NCBI GenBank assembly: GCA_015486095.1
Contig: WFSK01000069.1
Location: 1-11,884, forward strand
From: Thermotogae bacterium
GTDB taxonomy: Bacteria; Thermotogota; Thermotogae; B3-G13
DNA length: 11,884 bases
Direction: 5' to 3'
Part shown: one piece after another, positions 1-5,778 of the stretch
Layout of the letters: the number at the start of each line of letters is the position of its first letter
Numbering within the stretch: the first letter of the stretch is position 1
Made by a program: the position numbers and the translations under genes
Notes under the pieces: model-generated
Databases searched by the model: none
Told to the model about the DNA's origin: nothing
The model's input: the letters and a program-made list of their open reading frames with translations, nothing else

Positions 1-405
1 ATAATGAAGAACAGGGAATATCTGGGACCGAATGGTTTGCTGAACAACATGATAACGGCGTATAACTTCTTGTCCAACGAAAAACTGGATTTCGAAAAGA
101 TGATCAAGATGTTCTCAGGGCCCCAAACCGGTGCCGAATATTTCACATTCTTTATCACCGGCTCAAAGCGAGTATGGATAGGAATAAAGTCACCATCGAC
201 TGCTCAAGATTACTCTTTTCAAAAGGACCTTTTGCCTGGTCTATGTCCCTACGATTTCTATACCAAAAAGGGGCCATCTGTCGATACGAGCTACTCCATA
301 AAGCTAAAGGGAAAGGATTACAAGATATTCTCGGCATCTCCGGATAATACATATGTGATATCCAAGACCGGCGATGGATTCAAGATATACAAACTGAAAA
401 AATGA
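1..405 (+). CDS. C-terminal part of an unrecognised protein (5' end outside window)
   Basis: The reading frame is open from base 1 (ATA, then ATG at 4) to a TGA at 403-405, giving 134 codons. The ATG at 4 has no room for a visible ribosome binding site and the frame continues upstream, so I treat this as the 3' end of a longer gene. The visible part begins with a short helical stretch (around residues 8-37, with LLNNMITAYNFL), followed by alternating hydrophobic and polar residues typical of beta strands, ending in Lys-rich IYKLKK. There is no signal peptide, membrane segment or motif that I can name. Its general pattern faintly recalls the C-terminal half of Ntn-hydrolase acyltransferases (peptidase C45 type), but no catalytic residue is visible and I do not assign that function. 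It lies 17 bases before the next gene, so the two are probably cotranscribed. Confidence 0.6.
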   Translation: MMKNREYLGPNGLLNNMITAYNFLSNEKLDFEKMIKMFSGPQTGAEYFTFFITGSKRVWIGIKSPSTAQDYSFQKDLLPGLCPYDFYTKKGPSVDTSYSIKLKGKDYKIFSASPDNTYVISKTGDGFKIYKLKK

Positions 406-410
406 ACTTC

Positions 411-419
411 AGGAGGTGA
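411..419 (+). promoter_or_regulatory. Strong Shine-Dalgarno site for the CsgG-like gene
   Basis: AGGAGGTGA, a near-perfect complement of the 16S rRNA 3' end, lies 3 bases before the ATG at 423 (6 bases counting from the AGGAGG core). It fixes the start of the gene at 423 and suggests efficient translation independent of the upstream reading frame, which ends at 405. Confidence 0.8.
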
Positions 420-422
420 AAT

Positions 423-1160
423 ATGTCAATCAAGCGTTTCATATTCATAATCACCCTGTGTTTTTTCTCCTCGATATTACTGGCAGATGTGAATGCGGTG
501 AAGCGTGAGTTGTTTATATCTTTGAGTAAGAGAGCGGGCGATATCATAGCGAATAGCGTGGTGGGTGCGAAGCTAAATAACATCGGTATAATCGAGGTGA
601 ATAATGCAGGAGTATCCTTAACTGGGGCAGAACAGATCTTCGATTCAGAAATGGTAAATGCTTTGACAAGGCGAAAGATAACGGTTATAGATCGCAGTGT
701 TATATCGAAGATAGTTGGGGAAAAGAAATTGACGTTAAGCGGTTTGGTGAGTAACAATCTTTTAGAAAAGGTATCCCAAATGGCAGGTATAAACTACTTC
801 TCCAAGTTCATTCTATATGCCATGAGTTATGAGCCTGCAAGGGAAAATTGGCTTGAAGGACTCTTCGTAGAGAAAAGAGGTTATATCGGTACTTTAAGAG
901 GAAGCTATAAGGTAATAGGCTTGGATTCTACCGTTGTCCTTTCGAATGACTTTACCACCTCCGCAGGGATATTCAAGATCACCAAATGGGTATCGAGGCC
1001 AGCAGCGTATATATATCCGGCGATCCTGACGAGCGGTGCCATGTATTTTGCCGCCCCACAAGAATGGAGAAATAATGGCTTATGGCCTACACTATGCATA
1101 ATAGGAGGTATCGCTGTTTCCATCTTCACGGGAGATTTTCTCTACAAACATTTACCATGA
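423..1160 (+). CDS. Exported CsgG/FlgO-like protein with C-terminal hydrophobic segments
   Basis: The 245-residue product starts with a Sec-type signal (SIKR, a hydrophobic stretch 5-20, probable cleavage near ILLA-D at 21/22). Residues about 28-135 follow the pattern of the CsgG/FlgO/LpoB-like fold: a helix with LSKRAGDIIANSV, a strand NIGIIEV, a polar loop, a helix ending VNAL, then KITVIDRSVISKIVGE and LSGLVSNN before a second helix and a strand. The VIDR...I..E..L..SG arrangement is characteristic of that superfamily. Two hydrophobic segments, roughly 192-211 and 220-241, end the protein and are not usual in CsgG or FlgO. They may anchor it in a membrane or serve as hairpin strands. The partner is probably the next gene, an LPP20-like lipoprotein: FlgO and FlgP are a comparable pair in Vibrio flagellar outer-membrane assembly. 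The domain assignment is by pattern only. The role is an inference: envelope or secretion assembly rather than an enzyme. Confidence 0.6.
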   Translation: MSIKRFIFIITLCFFSSILLADVNAVKRELFISLSKRAGDIIANSVVGAKLNNIGIIEVNNAGVSLTGAEQIFDSEMVNALTRRKITVIDRSVISKIVGEKKLTLSGLVSNNLLEKVSQMAGINYFSKFILYAMSYEPARENWLEGLFVEKRGYIGTLRGSYKVIGLDSTVVLSNDFTTSAGIFKITKWVSRPAAYIYPAILTSGAMYFAAPQEWRNNGLWPTLCIIGGIAVSIFTGDFLYKHLP

Positions 1161-1172
1161 GCGTAAATGAGA

Positions 1173-1257
1173 GATGTTAGATGCTTTATTAATGTTGGAT
1201 GAAAAAATTGGTGAAAGAGCATTTTAATACACCATTCAACATTTATAATTTAACATC
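1173..1257 (+). repeat. Nested inverted repeat in the intergenic gap (four RATGTTRRATG-like copies)
   Basis: The 114-base gap 1161-1274 carries two direct copies of an 11-base unit (1173-1183 GATGTTAGATG, 1191-1201 AATGTTGGATG) and two inverted copies (1233-1243 CATTCAACATT, 1247-1257 AATTTAACATC). The inner pair gives an 11-bp stem and the outer pair a 10-bp stem, around a 31-base apical loop. The only non-Watson-Crick positions are G-U pairs when read as plus-strand RNA. The function is unknown: an mRNA structure in the leader or spacer, a repressor-binding array, or a small dispersed repeat are all possible. There is no T-run after it, so it does not look like an intrinsic terminator. Confidence 0.6.
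1244..1249 (+). promoter_or_regulatory. Possible promoter -10 box for the lipoprotein gene
   Basis: A perfect TATAAT lies 25 bases before the ATG at 1275, inside the inverted repeat. No convincing -35 hexamer is present at 16-18 bases upstream (1220-1227 is AT-rich CATTTTAA), so the site is weak evidence by itself. If used, transcription would start near 1256 and give a short leader carrying the Shine-Dalgarno site at 1263-1270, and the inverted repeat would overlap the promoter like an operator. Confidence 0.3.
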
Positions 1258-1262
1258 GATTT

Positions 1263-1270
1263 AGGAGGGA
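1263..1270 (+). promoter_or_regulatory. Shine-Dalgarno site for the lipoprotein gene
   Basis: AGGAGGGA ends 4 bases before the ATG at 1275 and supports that start. The start is also supported by the lipoprotein signal peptide that follows immediately. Confidence 0.75.
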
Positions 1271-1274
1271 TCTT

Positions 1275-2597
1275 ATGAAGAAGCCGATGCTCTTGGCTTT
1301 ATTAATATTAGCTGTAATTATAACGGCATGCTCGTTGAACAAGAGTTCATCAGAATATGAGGCACTTCATGGTGGGGTAATGCAAGAAGGTGATTTCTTC
1401 GTCGTCTATGGAATGGGTATTCCTTCTCCAGCGGCGAAGGGTGAAGCGATGAAGAAGATAACTGCTATAGATGCTGCCAAACTCGATGCCGAGTACAATC
1501 TTACCGCCATCCTTTATGGTTTTACTTTAAAGGGGGGAACATCCGTTAAAGACTACGTGCTCAAAAACAAAGAGGTTTCCATACATTTGAGGGCTTTCAT
1601 CAGGAATGTTGTATTCGACGAATGGGGATTCGATGATAAGAGTGGGATAGGTTGGGCAAAGATCAAGATACCCATTTCTCTCGTGAATCACACGGTCTTC
1701 AAGGATATGCTGTATGTTCCAGGTAAGGTAGAGGACGAGACCATACCCTCCGTTAAGAAAGTGATCAAAGAAAAAAAGGAATTCGAGGTGATAAAGACCA
1801 CAGATATTTCCGGAAAACTGAAGAGAATAAGATTGGAAAAACAGCCGTATGTATGGCCCGTAGATGGCATTGTAAAGAGAGAATACGGTTGGGAAAAAGG
1901 AAAATTTTATTCTTATATAGAAATAGACACCCATAAAGGGGGGTTTGTAAGAAATGCAAGGGATGGAATAGTCTATGCGATAAAAGGTAATTCTACTTCA
2001 GGATACACAGTCTATGTAGAACATCTTAACGGATGGTCTACAGAATATACCCCGTTAAAAAATGTTTACGTTAAAAGAGGAGATGAGGTAGACAAGGGTG
2101 ATGTGATCGGTAAGAGTAGTGATACATCCTTGAGATTCACCCTGAGGCACTTTGCCAATACATTAGATCCTCTTCAATACCTTCCAGATGCCGCATCACA
2201 TTTGAGGCCTCCTGTAATGCTGAGAAAAGAATTCTCTGGTTTCATAAACGAAGTGAGGTTCAAAAAGCCTGATTTCTATCTCTTAACCGCATACACTGCG
2301 GGTCCTGAATCCACAGGTAAAAGTCCAAATCATCCTTTATATGGTATAACGGCAAGTGGAAGAAAGGCGAAGGATTGGTATACAGTTGCGGCAGACCCGA
2401 GGATAAAATTTGGGACTGTATATTACATACCATATTTCAAGGACAAGCCAAATGGTGGTATATTCGTGGTCGAAGATAGGGGTAGTAAAATAAAAGGGAA
2501 GCATCTGGATATATTTATGAGGAGCTTGAGGGATGCATTGAAATTCGGGGCGAAAAGAGATCAACCCGTTTACATTCTGGGCAGGATAGAGATGTAA
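1275..2597 (+). CDS. Lipoprotein with LPP20-like, degenerate M23/LytM and 3D domains
   Basis: The 440-residue product has a lipoprotein signal (hydrophobic 5-17, lipobox ending ITAC, lipidated Cys19). Residues about 38-145 resemble the LPP20/FlgP family, with a GxGxP-like start, an AIDAAKLDAEYNL helix and a following G-T-S strand pattern. Residues about 193-305 follow an M23 (LytM) peptidase: WPVDGIV, NARDGIVYAI, GYTVYVEHLNGW, VKRGDEVDKGDVIG and a terminal DPLQYLP. The zinc motif HxxxD reads YIEID (Tyr214, Asp218) and the HxH motif reads SLR (Ser285, Arg287), so this domain should lack peptidase activity, as in EnvC or NlpD. Residues about 336-437 form a 3D domain with TAYTAG, ITASG and the three Asp positions in AADP (374), EDRG (401) and HLDIF (412), as in MltA- and Rpf/YocH-type murein lytic transglycosylases. 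It probably acts on or holds peptidoglycan while anchored by lipid. It is likely paired with the CsgG-like protein upstream. The domain calls for M23 and 3D are firm, and the LPP20 call is weaker. Confidence 0.8.
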   Translation: MKKPMLLALLILAVIITACSLNKSSSEYEALHGGVMQEGDFFVVYGMGIPSPAAKGEAMKKITAIDAAKLDAEYNLTAILYGFTLKGGTSVKDYVLKNKEVSIHLRAFIRNVVFDEWGFDDKSGIGWAKIKIPISLVNHTVFKDMLYVPGKVEDETIPSVKKVIKEKKEFEVIKTTDISGKLKRIRLEKQPYVWPVDGIVKREYGWEKGKFYSYIEIDTHKGGFVRNARDGIVYAIKGNSTSGYTVYVEHLNGWSTEYTPLKNVYVKRGDEVDKGDVIGKSSDTSLRFTLRHFANTLDPLQYLPDAASHLRPPVMLRKEFSGFINEVRFKKPDFYLLTAYTAGPESTGKSPNHPLYGITASGRKAKDWYTVAADPRIKFGTVYYIPYFKDKPNGGIFVVEDRGSKIKGKHLDIFMRSLRDALKFGAKRDQPVYILGRIEM

Positions 2598-2619
2598 TCT
2601 TTCTTTACACCATATCGAT

Positions 2620-4026
2620 TTACCTTGATCGAGTTATTACATCATTTCCGTAATGTTTTTTCATCTCTTCGTTAAAGGGAAGAGAAAGAATCTCATCCCA
2701 CACCTCCTTAACCTGTTTGTAAGAGCTAGTTCTTTGATCTCTGATCAACACCTCTTCGAGAACCTTCCTGTCCCCTGTAGTAAAAGCTTCAAGGGCCATT
2801 TCCATCCTTATGATCCTCGGGAGCAAGTACATCTTTTTTATTCTTTCGGATAAATCTGGTTCTATCTTTTCGGGATGAATCCCTCTATCATCAACAACAA
2901 CAGGTATTTCAACGACAACGTTGTCTGGTATCCCTCGGATTGCTCCGTTATTCAGAACGTTGAGGAAAAGTCTTGCCTTCTTTCCATTGGCAATGGCATT
3001 TATGAAGGGTATTTGTTGCTCGCCACTGAGTTTTTCCTTTGGAAATTCATCAGGCCAGTTTTGGGTAAGCCTTATGGACGGATCCTTAGAAACTTCGATT
3101 ATCTTCACCCTTACTTGGCGTAGTACCTCGTAGAATTTTGGTCTTTCGATCTCGTTGTCTATCCCACCAAACTTACCAAACCATCTCTTCTTAGTCTCGA
3201 GGTTATAATGATACTTCCAGCTTCCATTCCTAACTGTATCACCAATTGGAAAGTTTCCATAGAACCTATACATATCCACTGCTGCTGGACTCATCTGTGA
3301 GTCCCATGGATCTTTTGGTTCCCAAGTATCCGATTTTTCCTCTATCCATTTGTCTAAAATGGGATATGCATCTTTTCCTTTATATAGAAAACGATTGAGC
3401 CATATACCATGATTAACTCCAGCAACTTGCCAATCTACTTCGGATGGCTCTAATTCCAAAGCCTTGAACACATCGTAAACACCTTGAACTCCGTGACAAA
3501 ATCCTACGATCTTCGCATTAGTTTGTCTCTTAACGAGTTGCGTTATCTCAAAGACAGGATTAGCCGTTTGAATGAGCCAAGCATCTGGGCATATTTTTTC
3601 AACAGCTTTAGCTATATCTAACGAGAGTTTGAGCTGATTGTAATTGGAGAATGTGTAATAGTCGGAAACCATGTTGAATTCTTGAGAATCTACACCTCGG
3701 TAATATCCATGCCTTTGACTAACATCCCTCGTGATCTCGTATTGAACGTAACCATCTTGATGCCCCTCAGCTCTTGCAAGAGCTGTGTTTACAACGAAAT
3801 CGGCTCCGTCTAACGCTCTACTCATATCAATGGTTTTCTCGAATTCCAAAATCCCTCCCACTTCATCTGCATATCTCTTAGCGAGATTGTAAACAGCATC
3901 TAACCTTCTTTCGTCTATATCCATGAATGAAACTCTTGTGCCAAAAAGTTCTTTTGTCTTGGCCAAATCTCCAACCAATTTCAAAGTATATCTGACACTT
4001 CCTGCTCCTATGAAGCTGATCTTCAT
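2620..4026 (-). CDS. GH4 alpha-glucuronidase (NAD- and Mn-dependent)
   Basis: The 468-residue, probably cytoplasmic enzyme would release glucuronate from alpha-linked glucuronides by the GH4 mechanism (NAD+-assisted oxidation, elimination, addition and reduction, with a divalent metal). It starts with a Rossmann dinucleotide motif, FIGAGS (5-10), and has the family blocks FMDIDERRL (34-42), YYRGVDSQEFNMVSDYYTFS (108-127), QTANP (153-157) and VAGVNHGIW (201-209). Cys177 and His206 are in the positions of the metal ligands. The motif after the QTANP block is CHG (177-179), the form described for Agu4-type alpha-glucuronidases, rather than CHS or CNV of alpha-glycosidases and phosphoglycosidases. 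Much of the chain matches what I recall of T. maritima TM0752, including similar length. The start is fixed by AAAGGAG at 4034-4040. It overlaps the beta-glucuronidase gene by 4 bases (ATGA), implying coupled translation. It is the last gene of the operon. Substrate preference for alpha-D-glucuronides is inferred from the motif and context. Confidence 0.9.
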   Translation of the reverse strand: MKISFIGAGSVRYTLKLVGDLAKTKELFGTRVSFMDIDERRLDAVYNLAKRYADEVGGILEFEKTIDMSRALDGADFVVNTALARAEGHQDGYVQYEITRDVSQRHGYYRGVDSQEFNMVSDYYTFSNYNQLKLSLDIAKAVEKICPDAWLIQTANPVFEITQLVKRQTNAKIVGFCHGVQGVYDVFKALELEPSEVDWQVAGVNHGIWLNRFLYKGKDAYPILDKWIEEKSDTWEPKDPWDSQMSPAAVDMYRFYGNFPIGDTVRNGSWKYHYNLETKKRWFGKFGGIDNEIERPKFYEVLRQVRVKIIEVSKDPSIRLTQNWPDEFPKEKLSGEQQIPFINAIANGKKARLFLNVLNNGAIRGIPDNVVVEIPVVVDDRGIHPEKIEPDLSERIKKMYLLPRIIRMEMALEAFTTGDRKVLEEVLIRDQRTSSYKQVKEVWDEILSLPFNEEMKKHYGNDVITRSR

Positions 4027-5741
4027 TCAATCGCTCCTTTCCAGAGAGATCTCAAGGTGTGAGCTGATAACTTAGGATCCCTGGTCCTTGTAAAGATCCC
4101 TTTGTAGTTAAAGAGTGCTCTATGAATATTTTGAGCCGTTTTAAAATCCGCGAATGCCCATACGTGTGTGCCACTTACAAAATCCTTTTTATCCATCACC
4201 TCGATCATACCTCTTATATATCGAGCCTGATATTCTTCGGAAAACATTTGAGGGGGATCGGAGTGAAAACCAGCTATTGCATCTGCTCCGAACTCGGTAA
4301 CTATTATCGGCCGTTCGTATCGTAGGTAAAGTTCATCGAGTTCATCACTCAGAACCTTCTTGGCCTCTTCTATCTTCCCTTGCAGCTTATACCATCCGTA
4401 ATAACGATTGATACTTATGACGTCGAAATGCTTCATCGCAACGTCCGAACCACCCGATTTAGGGCAAAATGGTACACAACTGACCATGGTTACAGGGCGC
4501 GTTGGATCAGATGTCTTGGCTGTATCATAGAGCCTTTTGAAGAATTCATCGGCTTTCAAATATGCTGAATCAGGCTCGTTTGCGACACTCCATATTATGA
4601 CAGAAGGATGATTTTTGTCCCTGTCGATGAGTCTTTTGATGTTTTCAACGCACAGCTCGACAGTTCTCTCATTCTCGTAGTGGTATTTCTCGAGCCCTAC
4701 ATGAGGTGCTTCATCTATTACCAAGAATCCGAATTCGTCTGCCATGTCAAGCCATTCTTCCGAATAAGGGTAGTGAGATGTTCTGAAAGAATTCGCCCCC
4801 ACCCACTTCATCAGATCGAAGTCCTTCACAATAACAGGATAAAAGGTCCCCTGTCCTTCGATTGGAAACTCCTCATGCTTTCCAAATCCACGAAGCTTTA
4901 TCGGTTTCCCATTCAAAAGTATTCGCTTTTCATCGGTGGATATCGTTCTTATTCCAACTCTGAGATCGTACTTATCAAGCTCTTCACCATCCGAGGAAAT
5001 CACTACCTGCAGATCGTAAAGATAAGGATCTTCGACATCCCAGAAACGTGCATTTGCTATCTCTACGTGGAATTCACATTTCGTATCCTTTATTCTTTTC
5101 GTTAGCCTTTTACCTGCGAGTAGAATCTCGATATCTTTTCCGATGCTCTCCTCCGTTACTTCGACCTCGATATCGATGATACCCAGTTTCCTGGCAGGCA
5201 AGGACTTATCGGTTCTAAAACTTATGTCCAGTATGGCCTCTTTTGAGGTAGCCTCCATCAAAATCGGTCTTATGATCCCTCCATAGGGAAAGAAATCGAA
5301 ATTCGTCGGGGGGAAGTTTCTTCCTCTTTCAGGACTCTCTGGCATGTCACCGGCAGGAAACCCATCATGAAGCAAACGATTCTCAACCCTTATTCTCAAG
5401 GTTTGTTCTTCCCCAAACTTCAGGAATTCATTCAGTTCCACTTCGAAAGGAAGATAACCTATTGAATTCGTCTTGATCATCCTGTCATCGATATAAACTT
5501 CACTCCTGGTATTGATCGCAGCCAAATATAAACGGATTCTTTTATCTTTCCAATTCTCAGGGATTTCCATTCCGTATTCATACTCCAATGGACCATCTTC
5601 GAAGAAGAGATCTTCATACTGCTCATTCCAACTCGCAGATATCGCTATTGGGCGAGACGTAGTTTGAGTTGATCTCCTGATTCTCCACATCCCATCGAGT
5701 TTGAGATACTCTCGACAACCGTTCTGCATAGGCCTTAGCAA
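4023..5741 (-). CDS. GH2 beta-glucuronidase
   Basis: This cytoplasmic retaining glycosidase has no signal peptide and would hydrolyse beta-D-glucuronides. From the N-terminus it shows a jelly-roll sugar-binding domain (about 15-170, with FDFFPYGGIIRPI), an immunoglobulin-like domain (about 175-270, ending VGIRTIS) and a TIM barrel with LNGKPIKLRGFGKHEEF, NSFRTSHYPYSEEWLD and NHPSVIIWSVANEP. The acid/base is the Glu of ANEP and the nucleophile is the Glu of VTEFGAD. The NYK motif before GIFTR matches the Asn-x-Lys that recognises the glucuronate carboxylate in known beta-glucuronidases, which argues against beta-galactosidase. A GTG at 5750 is also in frame, but I prefer TTG at 5741. AGAGGTGAT at 5746-5754 spaces correctly only to that TTG, and the resulting MLRP start matches the MVRP start I recall for T. 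maritima TM1062. Length is then 572 residues. The frame ends by overlapping the next start by 4 bases. Confidence 0.92.
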   Translation of the reverse strand: MLRPMQNGCREYLKLDGMWRIRRSTQTTSRPIAISASWNEQYEDLFFEDGPLEYEYGMEIPENWKDKRIRLYLAAINTRSEVYIDDRMIKTNSIGYLPFEVELNEFLKFGEEQTLRIRVENRLLHDGFPAGDMPESPERGRNFPPTNFDFFPYGGIIRPILMEATSKEAILDISFRTDKSLPARKLGIIDIEVEVTEESIGKDIEILLAGKRLTKRIKDTKCEFHVEIANARFWDVEDPYLYDLQVVISSDGEELDKYDLRVGIRTISTDEKRILLNGKPIKLRGFGKHEEFPIEGQGTFYPVIVKDFDLMKWVGANSFRTSHYPYSEEWLDMADEFGFLVIDEAPHVGLEKYHYENERTVELCVENIKRLIDRDKNHPSVIIWSVANEPDSAYLKADEFFKRLYDTAKTSDPTRPVTMVSCVPFCPKSGGSDVAMKHFDVISINRYYGWYKLQGKIEEAKKVLSDELDELYLRYERPIIVTEFGADAIAGFHSDPPQMFSEEYQARYIRGMIEVMDKKDFVSGTHVWAFADFKTAQNIHRALFNYKGIFTRTRDPKLSAHTLRSLWKGAIE

Positions 5742-5745
5742 CTCA

Positions 5746-5754
5746 ATCACCTCT
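5746..5754 (-). promoter_or_regulatory. Shine-Dalgarno site that selects the TTG start of the beta-glucuronidase
   Basis: AGAGGTGAT on the minus strand lies 4 bases before TTG at 5739-5741 and would overlap, not precede, the in-frame GTG at 5748-5750. It therefore argues for TTG initiation. The position is 25 bases after the end of the upstream ATPase gene. Confidence 0.55.
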
Positions 5755-5778
5755 TCACTTAATCTTGTACATTCCTTA

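Noticed and set aside
1275..2597. Calling the lipoprotein an active M23 endopeptidase
   Set aside because: The HxxxD and HxH residues are replaced (Tyr214, Ser285, Arg287); only Asp218 and the structural His250 remain.
4608..5105. A 165-codon plus-strand frame antisense to the beta-glucuronidase
   Set aside because: It has no ribosome binding site and no recognisable domain, and it lies wholly within a gene whose motifs are all intact on the other strand.
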